A stretch of 64,000 nucleotides of DNA. It comes from G020354785 sp964461435. GTDB lineage: Bacteria; Bacteroidota; Bacteroidia; Bacteroidales; UBA10428. A program made the translations under genes and the position numbers. Below the pieces are notes generated by a model. That model saw only the letters and a program-made list of their open reading frames with translations, had not been told where the DNA came from and did not search any database. The stretch covers positions 32,598-96,597 of the forward strand of contig CAYWUI010000007.1 of NCBI GenBank assembly GCA_964461435.1. Reading direction: 5' to 3'. Shown piece after piece: positions 8,446 to 17,758 of this stretch; position 1 is the first letter of the stretch, and every line of letters begins with the position of its first letter.

Positions 8446-10824
8446 ATGGGCAGGAAAAAAAATCCGGACAGCAATAATGCAAAAAAGGGGGCAATAGGTT
8501 CTTTTTTGAAAGATGAAAGATTCGGATTTACTGTCGGATTAATAATCACTTGTTTTTCAATCCTGATTTTTCTTTCATTGATTTCCTATCTCTTTACATG
8601 GACAAAAGATTCTGAATTTAAGTGCGGTGAAGTATTTTCAGGCGGACAGGTCTATAACTGGGCAGGCAAGGTCGGGGCATGTCTTGCCACCCTGCTTATT
8701 GAAAGATGGTTCGGCATTGTTTCATTCTCAATTCCTTTTATGATCCTTATCCTGGGCCTGTCACTATTGAACATAAAAGTGCTGCCCCTGGGCAAAACAA
8801 TCAGGATTACACTTTTAGGAACAATTATTCTTTCAGTATGGTTTGCATTTATATTTAAAGAGTATGACACTTCAGAAGGTCAGTTCATATTATTCAGGTA
8901 TGGTCTGGGAGGTGGTCACGGGTCTTATGTAAGTGAATGGCTAATTGGATTCATAGGCAAAATAGGTACGGCATTTTTGTTGCTTATAGCAACTTTTGCA
9001 CTTATTATTTTCTCGTTTAAAAACTCATTCGGACTGTTAAAGTCTTTTTTTAACTATTTACTTAAAAAAACCGTAAATATTTCTTCAGCAAAAGTAGAAG
9101 ATAATAAAACAGGTTCGGTGGAAATAGAGCTCGATACCGGCAACAAATCCGAAGACCTGGTTTTCGAGACGGAATTTCCCCTGAGAGAATCCGCTGATAA
9201 TGATAATGCAACAGATAAAATAACCGGTGTACACGAAGAGAATAAGACTATAACCGGAGAAAGTAAAAATTACAAAGATGAACCTGACGATCTGATAAAT
9301 ATTGAAGAACTGGAGGATTATGATCCTACGCTGGAGCTCAGCAGTTTCAGGCTCCCCTCACTGGATCTGCTCGAAAAATATGAGAACCGCGACTCAAATG
9401 TCACAAACGAAGAGCTTATAAACAATAAAAATAAGATTGTTGAAACCCTGGCTCACTACAAAATAAAAATTAATAAAATTAAGGCAACGATAGGGCCTGC
9501 AGTAACTTTATACGAGATAGTTCCTGCCCCGGGTGTCCGCATTTCAAGGATTACGAGTCTTGAAGACGATATAGCGTTGAATCTAGCCGCACTTGGCATA
9601 AGAATTATTGCTCCAATACCTGGCAGGGGTACTATTGGAATAGAGGTTCCGAATCAAAATCCGGAGATAGTATCTATACGGTCTATCTTAAGTTCAAGAA
9701 AATTTCAGGAATCCGATTTTGATTTAACTATTGCACTCGGCAAGACAATATCTAATGAAACCTATGTCTTTGACCTGACAAAGATGCCTCATTTGCTGGT
9801 GGCCGGGGCAACCGGACAAGGCAAGTCAGTGGGGCTGAATACAATAATTGCTTCCCTGCTGTTCAAGAATCACCCGGCAAAACTAAAACTTGTTCTAATT
9901 GACCCTAAGAAAGTTGAGCTTACTTTATATTCAAAAATTGAAAAGCATTACCTTGCCAAAGTTCCTGATATCGAAGATGCTATAATTAACGGGACACAGA
10001 ATGTGATCTATACACTAAACTCGCTGACTGTTGAAATGGACCAGCGATATGATCTGCTGAAAAAGGCACAGGTAAGGAATATTAAAGAATATAATCAGAA
10101 GTTTATCAAACGTATGCTGAATCCTGAAAAGGGACACCGCTATATGCCATATATTGTGGTAATAATAGATGAGTTTGCCGATCTGATAATGATAGCGGGC
10201 AAGGAAGTGGAAATGCCTCTGGCCCGGCTGGCCCAGCTGGCGAGAGCCATAGGAATTCACCTGGTTATAGCTACACAAAGGCCCACAACAAATATAATCA
10301 CAGGAATTATTAAAGCCAATTTCCCGGCAAGGATGGCCTTCAGGGTAACATCCATGATTGATTCAAGAACAATACTCGACACCCCGGGAGCCAACCAGCT
10401 TGTCGGAAGAGGCGATATGCTGTTTGCCCAGGGAAATGATATGATAAGGCTCCAATGTGCATTTATTGACATACCGGAGATTGAAAAAATTACCGAATAT
10501 ATCGGTTCCCAGCAAGGTTTTACAACAGCTATGTACTTACCTGAATATGTTGAAGAAAGCACACTTGAAACTGCTGACGTTGATTTATCAAAACGTGACA
10601 GCCTGTTTAACGAGGCAGCAAGACTTGTAGTCATTCATCAGCAGGGTTCAACGTCGTTGATACAAAGAAAATTTTCTATAGGTTATAACCGCGCAGGGCG
10701 TATCATCGACCAGCTCGAGGCAGCGGGCATAGTGGGACCGTTTGAGGGTAGCAAAGCCCGGCAGGTTCTGTTCTCTGATGAATATTCCCTGGAACAGTTT
10801 TTGAACTCTCTTGATAATAAATAA
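8446..10824 (+). CDS. ftsK: DNA translocase FtsK/SpoIIIE
   Basis: A 792-residue chromosome-segregation motor acting at the division septum. The N-terminus has four hydrophobic membrane segments (about residues 25-190), followed by an acidic low-complexity linker (about 210-310) and the alpha/beta domains. The motor domain carries Walker A GATGQGKS at residues 454-461 and Walker B IVVIIDEFADL near 565-575. A winged-helix gamma domain that reads orientation sequences (KOPS) ends the protein (NEAARLVVIHQQGSTSLIQR onward). Length fits Bacteroidota FtsK. The stop is 9 bases from lolA, so the two form an operon. Confidence 0.96.
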   Translation: MGRKKNPDSNNAKKGAIGSFLKDERFGFTVGLIITCFSILIFLSLISYLFTWTKDSEFKCGEVFSGGQVYNWAGKVGACLATLLIERWFGIVSFSIPFMILILGLSLLNIKVLPLGKTIRITLLGTIILSVWFAFIFKEYDTSEGQFILFRYGLGGGHGSYVSEWLIGFIGKIGTAFLLLIATFALIIFSFKNSFGLLKSFFNYLLKKTVNISSAKVEDNKTGSVEIELDTGNKSEDLVFETEFPLRESADNDNATDKITGVHEENKTITGESKNYKDEPDDLINIEELEDYDPTLELSSFRLPSLDLLEKYENRDSNVTNEELINNKNKIVETLAHYKIKINKIKATIGPAVTLYEIVPAPGVRISRITSLEDDIALNLAALGIRIIAPIPGRGTIGIEVPNQNPEIVSIRSILSSRKFQESDFDLTIALGKTISNETYVFDLTKMPHLLVAGATGQGKSVGLNTIIASLLFKNHPAKLKLVLIDPKKVELTLYSKIEKHYLAKVPDIEDAIINGTQNVIYTLNSLTVEMDQRYDLLKKAQVRNIKEYNQKFIKRMLNPEKGHRYMPYIVVIIDEFADLIMIAGKEVEMPLARLAQLARAIGIHLVIATQRPTTNIITGIIKANFPARMAFRVTSMIDSRTILDTPGANQLVGRGDMLFAQGNDMIRLQCAFIDIPEIEKITEYIGSQQGFTTAMYLPEYVEESTLETADVDLSKRDSLFNEAARLVVIHQQGSTSLIQRKFSIGYNRAGRIIDQLEAAGIVGPFEGSKARQVLFSDEYSLEQFLNSLDNK

Positions 10825-10833
10825 TTATTCTTT

Positions 10834-11481
10834 ATGCAAAAGTATATCCTGGTACTAATTATACTGTTATTCACTAAATATTCACTGTGCCAGCAGGATC
10901 CGGCAGCCCGCGATATACTCGACAGGGTGGCAGAAAAATCGAAATCGTATAAATCGGTTCAGGCTGACTATGAACTGGTAATTGAAGACCGTAAAGAAGA
11001 TATGAAATCAGAAAGCAAGGGGCATATAATTATTAAGAAAGACAAATATAAACTGGAATCCACTGAATCAACAATATTTTATGACGGCAAGACAATGTGG
11101 ACCTATACGGAAGAAACCCAGGAGGTTGTAATATCAGAGCCTGACACCCTTGATGAAAATTTCCTTAGCAACCCGGTAAAAATATTCGATTCTTATAACA
11201 GGGATTTCAAATACAGGTACGACGGGGAAATAATGGCTGACAACGTTAAGGTACATGAGATTCACCTGTTTCCAAAAAATCTGGACCAGCCATATTCGAG
11301 AATTATATTATATGTTGATGCAAACAAAAACCTTCTGTCAGGTATAAAGCTCGTTGGTAAAGACGGCGTTGATTATAGCATATCTCTTGGCAATTATATT
11401 ACGGATGAAAACATTGATGATTCAGTGTTTATCTTCGACGTCTCCAAACATAAAAAGGCAGAAATAATTGATCTCAGATAA
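10834..11481 (+). CDS. lolA: Outer-membrane lipoprotein carrier protein LolA
   Basis: A 215-residue periplasmic protein with a signal peptide (ending near YSLCQ). The mature part has the unclosed beta-barrel pattern of LolA: ILDRVAEKSKSYKSVQADY near the start, FYDGKTMWTYTEE in the middle strands, and a C-terminal ISLGNYITDENIDDSVF helix-strand element. LolA ferries lipoproteins from LolCDE to the outer membrane, a route needed by the many SusD-type lipoproteins encoded further right. It sits directly behind ftsK, a gene order common in Bacteroidota, and is convergent with the HD-domain gene. Confidence 0.9.
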   Translation: MQKYILVLIILLFTKYSLCQQDPAARDILDRVAEKSKSYKSVQADYELVIEDRKEDMKSESKGHIIIKKDKYKLESTESTIFYDGKTMWTYTEETQEVVISEPDTLDENFLSNPVKIFDSYNRDFKYRYDGEIMADNVKVHEIHLFPKNLDQPYSRIILYVDANKNLLSGIKLVGKDGVDYSISLGNYITDENIDDSVFIFDVSKHKKAEIIDLR

Positions 11482-11501
11482 AACAAGATTAACTTTGCCT
11501 G

Positions 11502-13655
11502 CTAAGCGGGATATACAATTCTTGCGTGATATATATTTTTGAGTCTTTTTGTGAATACCTCTTTGATAGTTGTAATATCTCTGAATGTAATATTCGCATT
11601 ATTGTATTGTTCTTCCTTTTGCTGGTAACTGATAATATTTTCCACAGTCTTTTCAAGTGTTTTCTCATTAATTGTTTTCAGACTCCTGGATGCAGCTTCA
11701 ACTGCATCAGCCATCATCATTATTGCTGTTTCTTTTGAAAAAGGCTTTGGCCCCGGATATGAAAATTTCCTGACATCCACTTCTTCCTCGGGATATTTTT
11801 TTATATATGATCGGTAAAAATACTGTACTGTGGTCGTGCCGTGATGAGTCCTTATAAAATCGATAATAGCCTGCGGCAATTTGTTCTTCCTCGCTATTTC
11901 CAATCCGTTTTCAACATGGCGTATAATTATTTTAGCACTCTCTTCAAACTCCAGATTATCATGAGGATTAATATCAGAAGATTGATTTTCAATATAGTAT
12001 ATAGGATTGGTCATCTTCCCTATATCATGATACAGAGCTGCTGTCCGTACCAGTAAAGGATTACCGCCGATCTTGATTGTTGCCTCCTCGGCTAAATTTG
12101 CGACCTGCAGGGAATGCTGAAAAGTACCCGGCGCGGTCTCTGCAAGTTTTCTTAATAAGGGCTGGTTGGTGTCGGATAATTCAAATAAGGTGGCATCGGA
12201 AAGAAATCCGAAAGTCTTTTCGAAAACATACATTAAAGGATAAGCTATAAGAATCAGTATTCCATTTATGCCGAACCAGGCAAAGCTTGTAAGATCTTCG
12301 GTGGTCATATTTGCAACATTCCCCTCCTTCACAATCATGATACCAAAATAGAGTGCGCAATATGTGATAAAGACCAACAGTGCCGTAATAACCAGCTTTG
12401 ACCTCCTGTAAAGATTTGTCAGACTGAAAATTGCTACCATACCCGCTATAGAATTAAGGAAGACAAACTCGAAGCTGTTCGGGGCAAAAAAGCCTATTAA
12501 CAGTATTGCTATAAAATGAATAAATAAAGCCAGGCGTGCGTCATAGAATGTCTTCAAAATAATTGGCAAAATTACAAACGGAATAACATAGATATTTATA
12601 AGATTAAGCCTTGTTATTAAGCTTGCTATGAGAATGATTAAGATAAAAAGAAATAATATAAATCCGGTCCTCAGACTATCACTTAATACTTCTTTCCTGA
12701 AGTTATAAAGGAACAAGAATATGACCAGCATTGACAGAGAAACCAGGATAAGTTTGCCAAGCTTGACCAGCTGATTTGTCATAAAACCCAGCTGCTGTTC
12801 ATATTCGACTTTCAGTGACTCCAGAATTCTGAGTTTTTCATTTGTGACAACTTCCCCGTTTGAAATTATGAGCTGCCCCTTCTGTATCATACCGCGGGTC
12901 AGTGATATTTTGTCAATAATCTCCTTCTGTGCCCGCATTGACTTACTTTCATCATAGTTGACATTTACTTTTATAAAGCTATTAAGGTCAAATTGCTTAA
13001 AAAAACCACGGTACCTTTTAGTATAATATGTATTATTATCAATCAGATACTGGTTCAGACTCATTTTCATATATTCGTAAGCCGACCTGGTTGTAAAAAT
13101 ATCCTCAAGCTCTATTTCCTCACTTATATTCCCTTTTATAACATATACAGAAGTTATGTCCCTGTTGAGCTTTTCCTCCAAATCACCTATTTCTATTATA
13201 CCTTTTAAATAGATTTTTTGCAGCTGCCCGGATAAATAATCCCTTATTTGCACGCCCATTTCAATTAAGCTGTTGAACTTTCCACTGTTGAGGTATTCTT
13301 TCTCACTTCTAATTCCGAACTCATTTATAGTATATTCCGACCACCTTCTGTCAAATGTTTCTTCAAATTTTTCAAGTTGATCGGTACCTATGTATGCGTC
13401 GAATGTAAAATAAGGCTTAAAAAACCTCATAACCGAGTCTCTTTCCTTGGCAAGCCTCGATTCTGATTTATAAACAGGGAAGTCAAAAGGTGCTTTCAGG
13501 TCATCATGTTTCCAAACCTCCATTTTCCTGAATTCATATTTGAATTTACCCTGCCTCGGGAATAAATAGACTATTATTAATGCACTGATAATGAATAGAA
13601 AAATAACAGTTATTAATCTTATGTTTTCTCTTATATATTTAAAAAACTTATTCAT
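11502..13655 (-). CDS. 7TM-HD receptor phosphohydrolase (PgpH-like)
   Basis: A 717-residue membrane protein. The N-terminus has one membrane helix (about 15-30), then an extracytoplasmic 7TM-HDED domain to about residue 290, seven membrane helices (about 300-490), and a cytoplasmic HD domain. HD residues are clear: His in FQHSLQ, HD at 543-544 (LYHDIGKM), THH at 603-605 and Asp 650 in MMADAV. Members such as PgpH of Listeria hydrolyse cyclic di-AMP, which is the most likely reaction here but is inferred from family. Transcribed alone, leftward, with a 186-base upstream gap to the divergent NlpC/P60 gene. Confidence 0.88.
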   Translation of the reverse strand: MNKFFKYIRENIRLITVIFLFIISALIIVYLFPRQGKFKYEFRKMEVWKHDDLKAPFDFPVYKSESRLAKERDSVMRFFKPYFTFDAYIGTDQLEKFEETFDRRWSEYTINEFGIRSEKEYLNSGKFNSLIEMGVQIRDYLSGQLQKIYLKGIIEIGDLEEKLNRDITSVYVIKGNISEEIELEDIFTTRSAYEYMKMSLNQYLIDNNTYYTKRYRGFFKQFDLNSFIKVNVNYDESKSMRAQKEIIDKISLTRGMIQKGQLIISNGEVVTNEKLRILESLKVEYEQQLGFMTNQLVKLGKLILVSLSMLVIFLFLYNFRKEVLSDSLRTGFILFLFILIILIASLITRLNLINIYVIPFVILPIILKTFYDARLALFIHFIAILLIGFFAPNSFEFVFLNSIAGMVAIFSLTNLYRRSKLVITALLVFITYCALYFGIMIVKEGNVANMTTEDLTSFAWFGINGILILIAYPLMYVFEKTFGFLSDATLFELSDTNQPLLRKLAETAPGTFQHSLQVANLAEEATIKIGGNPLLVRTAALYHDIGKMTNPIYYIENQSSDINPHDNLEFEESAKIIIRHVENGLEIARKNKLPQAIIDFIRTHHGTTTVQYFYRSYIKKYPEEEVDVRKFSYPGPKPFSKETAIMMMADAVEAASRSLKTINEKTLEKTVENIISYQQKEEQYNNANITFRDITTIKEVFTKRLKNIYHARIVYPA

Positions 13656-13841
13656 TGAATGAATATTTGAATATTTAATTTATAATCTGATAAAATTGTT
13701 CTAATTTCAATCTTTTAATATCGAAAAGAAAACCTAAAACTTTACAAAATAAGTAAAAATTTAGGCTTATTTATTTGATAAACAGTAAATATTTATATAA
13801 GTTCATTTTTTCGCTATCATAAAATTCCTGATTTACTGACA

Positions 13842-14630
13842 ATGGAATACGGAATAGCCCTTTTAAGTATCATACCTGTAAGAAAAGAAAGCAGCGAGAA
13901 GAGTGAGATGACGAGCCAGCTTCTATTCGGAGAGTGTTTCAGAATACTGGAAATGAAAAACAACTGGGTTTTAATTGAATCATTATTTGATAATCACCAG
14001 GGATGGGCAGATGAAATAATGATCACTGAGATCAGCAGGGATACATTTAACATGCTGGCTTCCGGAGCTTTTTTAACTATCAGGCAGAAAACAATTGATA
14101 TAATACTGGCAGACAACTCCGTTCTACCGGTTTTTGCAGGCAGCACGATACCATTTTTTGATAAATACTCAGGCAAATTTGCTATTGAAGGCAGGGAATT
14201 CAGGATATCTGAAAAGCTTCATTGCCCCGGTATTAAAAATATCAGACAGGAAATTGAGAATATTGCGTTATTGTATTATAATTCTCCCTACCTGTGGGGA
14301 GGCCGTTCACCATGGGGAATCGACTGTTCAGGATTAACACAGATAGCATTCAAGATATGCGGGATCAAGCTCCCCAGAAATTCATATCAGCAGGCTGAGT
14401 GTGGCAAACCTGTTGCAGACCTTAAGCGTTCAAAAAAAGGTGATCTTGCATTCTTCACAAAAGGCAGTCCGGTTGAAATCACCCATACTGGCATATTGCT
14501 TGAGCAAGACAGGATTATTCATGCCTCGGGCAGGGTAAGAACAGACATGATTGACGAAAAAGGAATATTTAATGAAGAACGGGATGCTTATACACACAGG
14601 CTTGTGACTATAAGAAATGTGATTGACTAA
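13842..14630 (+). CDS. NlpC/P60 family peptidoglycan hydrolase with SH3 domains
   Basis: A 262-residue protein. Residues 1-130 resemble two SH3-like cell-wall-targeting repeats (IIPVRKESSEKSE with WVLIESLFDNHQGW, then TIPFFDKYSGKF). The C40 peptidase domain follows, with the catalytic cysteine in GIDCSGLTQ, the first histidine in ITHTGILL and the last in IIHASG. The family cleaves D-Glu-gamma-diamino acid bonds in stem peptides. No signal peptide is visible at the chosen ATG, which is typical of Bacteroidota members that recycle peptides in the cytoplasm; secretion is not supported. Convergent with the nitroreductase gene, ten bases apart. Confidence 0.88.
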   Translation: MEYGIALLSIIPVRKESSEKSEMTSQLLFGECFRILEMKNNWVLIESLFDNHQGWADEIMITEISRDTFNMLASGAFLTIRQKTIDIILADNSVLPVFAGSTIPFFDKYSGKFAIEGREFRISEKLHCPGIKNIRQEIENIALLYYNSPYLWGGRSPWGIDCSGLTQIAFKICGIKLPRNSYQQAECGKPVADLKRSKKGDLAFFTKGSPVEITHTGILLEQDRIIHASGRVRTDMIDEKGIFNEERDAYTHRLVTIRNVID

Positions 14631-14639
14631 TATTTGCCA

Positions 14640-15239
14640 TCAGTAAATAACTATCTCATCCAGACTCCTTTTAGGTACATGATGGACATTATTTTCATCC
14701 CTCCAGTACCGGATGTTTCCTGTATCATTAACCTCTTCCAGTATTATTTGTTCATTTGGTTTGCCCAGCGCTATTACCAGGGGTATCTGGTACTGCATCG
14801 GAATTTTCAGATCTTTTCTTAAACCAGGTCTGTCCAGGGAACCGATCATACAACCGCCAAGGCCCTTTTCAACAGCTCCGAGAAGTATGCTTTGAGCAGC
14901 AATGCCTACATCTACTTCAATAGTAGAGTGTATTTCCGTATCTCCCAGGATAATTATATAACCCCCCGGCCTCTCCCCTTCCCCTGGCCCATCCCAGTCT
15001 TTCAGATAATATGCCCACTTAAGGTGCTTAAATATCCTGGAATTCTTCTGCCCGTCAACTGACAGGAGAAATTTTAATCCCTGAATATTACCGCTTGATG
15101 CCGATAACCTCGCAAAATCCACAAGCTCTTTCATGGTATCCATATCCAGCTTATAATCCTGTTTGAATCTGCGGTAGCTCCTGTTCTTTATTATCAGGTA
15201 CTTAAATTCCATTATTATTTTAGGTGTTTGTTTAATCAA
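14640..15239 (-). CDS. Nitroreductase family protein
   Basis: A 199-residue FMN-dependent oxidoreductase of the nitroreductase fold. Conserved pieces are the RSYRRFKQDYKLD N-terminal FMN-binding segment, ARLSASSGNIQ (the usual PSA.N position), the DVGIAAQSILLGAVEKGLGGC helix-loop, and the IALGKPNE C-terminal motif. Bacteroidota carry several such proteins with unknown physiological substrates. The start at 15239 puts the first residues at MIKQTPKIIMEFKYL; an internal ATG at MEFKYL (residue 11) is equally possible. The upstream region is shared with the divergent thioredoxin reductase gene. Confidence 0.87.
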   Translation of the reverse strand: MIKQTPKIIMEFKYLIIKNRSYRRFKQDYKLDMDTMKELVDFARLSASSGNIQGLKFLLSVDGQKNSRIFKHLKWAYYLKDWDGPGEGERPGGYIIILGDTEIHSTIEVDVGIAAQSILLGAVEKGLGGCMIGSLDRPGLRKDLKIPMQYQIPLVIALGKPNEQIILEEVNDTGNIRYWRDENNVHHVPKRSLDEIVIY

Positions 15240-15247
15240 ATATAATT

Positions 15248-15255
15248 TATTTTTG
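15248..15255 (+). promoter_or_regulatory. Candidate promoter -7 box for trxB
   Basis: TATTTTTG matches the Bacteroidota consensus TAnnTTTG and lies 55 bases before the chosen trxB start. A TTTG at 15227-15230 could be the -33 element, although the 17-base spacer is short. It overlaps an in-frame TTG, so transcription probably begins after that codon, which favours the ATG at 15310. Confidence 0.35.
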
Positions 15256-15309
15256 TTTACTATTATTAATTATATTTATTGTCTTAATAAGCATAAAAAA
15301 AGAAATAAT

Positions 15310-16311
15310 ATGAGCCTTTTTAAACCAATTGAAAATCTTGACAATGATAATAAAGAAATAAATCCTGTGACAGAGGCAGAAAGAGTAAGATGTCTTATTA
15401 TAGGTTCGGGGCCTGCAGGTTACACTGCTGCCATTTATGCAGCAAGGGCAAACCTTAAACCCGTTTTATATGAAGGATTGGAGCCTGGGGGACAGTTGAC
15501 AACAACGACCGAAGTGGAAAATTATCCCGGCTACCCTGAGGGCGTGAGCGGACCAAAGATGATGGACGATTTTAAGAAGCAGGCAGAAAGATTTGGTGCC
15601 GATTGCCGCCAGGGAATTGCTACCGGGGTTGATCTGTCATCTGCTCCCTATAAGGTCACAATTGACAGCACCCATGTTCTTCAAACCGACACTCTGATTA
15701 TTGCTACGGGGGCAACAGCCCGCTACCTGGGACTGGAATCGGAAAAAAAATTCAGGGGCTCAGGAGTATCGGCTTGCGCAACCTGCGATGGCTTTTTTTA
15801 TAAAGGTAAAGATGTTGCAGTCGTCGGAGGTGGTGATTCGGCATGCGAAGAGGCATTATATCTGGCAGGTTTATGTAATAAGGTGTACATGATCATCAGG
15901 AAGAATTATATGAGAGCCAGCAAAATTATGCAGGAAAGAGTATTCAACACGCCTAATATTGAAATACTGTTTGAAAGGAACACAAGGGAGCTGCGTGGCA
16001 AAGATCTTCTGGAGGAAGCGGTGCTCATAAAAAGAAAGGGGCAGCCTGATGAAAAGGAAGAAGTAATAAAGATTGACGGATTTTTCCTTGCCATAGGCCA
16101 TGTACCAAACTCCCAATTGTTTAAAGGCTATGTTGAAACCGATGAAACGGGTTATATTAAGACTCTTCCGGGCTCGTCAAAAACAAATATCCCCGGTATT
16201 TTTGCATGTGGAGATATCCAGGATCCTGTATACAGGCAGGCAGTGACAGCTGCAGGCTCAGGATGCCGGGCAGCAATCGACGCCGAAAGGTACTTGTCAG
16301 CTTCTACTTAA
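15310..16311 (+). CDS. trxB: Thioredoxin reductase
   Basis: A 333-residue NADPH-dependent flavoprotein that keeps thioredoxin reduced. The FAD-binding GSGPAG is at residues 32-37, the redox-active CATC at 156-159, and the NADPH-binding GGGDSACEEA follows. The C-terminal FAD motif is GIFACGDIQD. The frame is open upstream to a TTG at 15253, but the extra residues are not family-like, so the ATG at 15310 (MSLFKPIENL) was chosen; even this leaves a tail of about 20 residues before the family's usual start. The last eight bases overlap the end of the convergent oxoamine synthase gene. Confidence 0.95.
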   Translation: MSLFKPIENLDNDNKEINPVTEAERVRCLIIGSGPAGYTAAIYAARANLKPVLYEGLEPGGQLTTTTEVENYPGYPEGVSGPKMMDDFKKQAERFGADCRQGIATGVDLSSAPYKVTIDSTHVLQTDTLIIATGATARYLGLESEKKFRGSGVSACATCDGFFYKGKDVAVVGGGDSACEEALYLAGLCNKVYMIIRKNYMRASKIMQERVFNTPNIEILFERNTRELRGKDLLEEAVLIKRKGQPDEKEEVIKIDGFFLAIGHVPNSQLFKGYVETDETGYIKTLPGSSKTNIPGIFACGDIQDPVYRQAVTAAGSGCRAAIDAERYLSAST

Positions 16312-17551
16312 GGAATGACCCTACCTTATCAGATTTATAACTTCCGGCTACCAGTTTTTCATAAACCTCTCCGAATGCCCTGATAGTCTCCTCTGCATCT
16401 TTAAGGGTATGGACAGCCGTAGGAATAATCCTCAGCATTATAACATCCCTGGGTACTACCGGATATAGTACAATTGAGCAGAATATCCTGTAATTCTCCC
16501 TCAGATCAATAACCATATTACTGGCTTCAACAACTGAACCTGAAAGAAATACGGGCGTCACCGGCGATTCAGTATTTCCCAGGTTAAATCCTTTTTCTTT
16601 TAGTCCGCTTTGCAGGGCTTTTACAATCTTCCAGAGATTTTCCCTTAACTGGGGCTGTGATTTAAGCAGTTCCAGGCGTTTTATGGCACCAACAACCATC
16701 GGCATAGGTAATGCTTTTGCAAATACCTGTGAACGCATATTATACCTCAGATAATTTATAATATCTTCATTACCTGCAACAAAAGCCCCTATACCTGCCA
16801 TTGACTTTGCAAAGGTTGAAAAATAAAGATCAATTTCGTCCTGCACGCCGAAGTGTTCACCGGTGCCGGCTCCTGTTTTGCCCATGGTTCCGAAACCGTG
16901 AGCGTCGTCAACCAGGATCCTGAAATTAAATTTTTTCTTAAGTGCAGTTATTTTATCAAGCTTTGCCAAATCACCCGCCATACCATACACTCCCTCGGTA
17001 ACAACCAGGATTCCGCCACCCGTCTGATCAACAAGCCTGGCAGCTCTACCCAGCTGCTTTTCACAACTATCAATATTATTATGGGGAAACACGAATCTCT
17101 TTCCAAGGTGAAGACGTACACCGTCGAAAATACAGGCATGAGCCTCAGAATCATACACCACAACATCATTCCTGCCCAGGAGGGAATCAATAATCGATAT
17201 AATACCCTGATATCCGTAATTGAGAAGAAATGCATCTTCCTTGCTCACAAATTCCGCAAGCTGCCTTTCCAGCTCCTCATGCTTACTTGTTTGCCCGGTC
17301 AACAACCTGGAGCCCATAGGATAGGCCATCCCCCACTCTTTTGCTGCTTCAGCATCGGCCTTCCTGACTTCAGGATGATTTGCCAGTCCAATGTAGTTAT
17401 TTAAACTCCATACCAGTACTTCCTTGCCTCTGAAATTCATTCGTGCTCCCAGCTCACCTTCCAGTTTTGGAAATATGAAATATCCGTGGCCAACTTGCTG
17501 ATACTGTCCAAGAGGCCCCTTATTCCTGTAAATCTTATCAAATATGTCCAC
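16304..17551 (-). CDS. Alpha-oxoamine synthase family PLP enzyme
   Basis: A 415-residue PLP enzyme of the family that includes 8-amino-7-oxononanoate synthase, 2-amino-3-ketobutyrate CoA ligase and serine palmitoyltransferase. Seen are the His that stacks on PLP (H138 in SEAHAC), the DDAHG motif at 215-219 and the Schiff-base lysine K249 in STFAKSMAG. The family condenses an amino acid with an acyl-CoA and releases CO2. The N-terminal extension (GPLGQYQQVGHGYFIFPKL) resembles serine palmitoyltransferase-like proteins of Bacteroidota more than BioF, so sphingolipid synthesis is possible, but the substrate is not decided by sequence alone and no bio or sphingolipid gene is adjacent. Confidence 0.82.
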   Translation of the reverse strand: MDIFDKIYRNKGPLGQYQQVGHGYFIFPKLEGELGARMNFRGKEVLVWSLNNYIGLANHPEVRKADAEAAKEWGMAYPMGSRLLTGQTSKHEELERQLAEFVSKEDAFLLNYGYQGIISIIDSLLGRNDVVVYDSEAHACIFDGVRLHLGKRFVFPHNNIDSCEKQLGRAARLVDQTGGGILVVTEGVYGMAGDLAKLDKITALKKKFNFRILVDDAHGFGTMGKTGAGTGEHFGVQDEIDLYFSTFAKSMAGIGAFVAGNEDIINYLRYNMRSQVFAKALPMPMVVGAIKRLELLKSQPQLRENLWKIVKALQSGLKEKGFNLGNTESPVTPVFLSGSVVEASNMVIDLRENYRIFCSIVLYPVVPRDVIMLRIIPTAVHTLKDAEETIRAFGEVYEKLVAGSYKSDKVGSFLK

Positions 17552-17708
17552 AGTTATTGGTTTTTAATGTTATTAATGCTCTGTCGTTTTTAATTTTCAG
17601 CACAAATGTAATTTTTTTTGAAATTAAGACAAATTTAATGAGCTATTCAAATAATAATTCTGAAAATAAATTTTCAATGAATAACGTTACATATTTATCA
17701 CTTAATAA

Positions 17709-17742
17709 TTTGTATTTTATTTAAATAAAAATTGTAATTTTG
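17709..17742 (+). promoter_or_regulatory. Candidate promoter for the bamD operon
   Basis: TTTG at 17709-17712 (-33 type) and TAATTTTG at 17735-17742 (-7 type, TAnnTTTG), separated by 22 bases, end 16 bases before the bamD ATG. The spacer is slightly longer than the usual 19-21. Confidence 0.45.
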
Positions 17743-17758
17743 GGCGATATTTTAAAAT

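Noticed and set aside
16853..17404. A 183-codon open frame on the + strand inside the oxoamine synthase gene
   Set aside because: Antisense to a gene with intact PLP-binding residues; no protein-like features.
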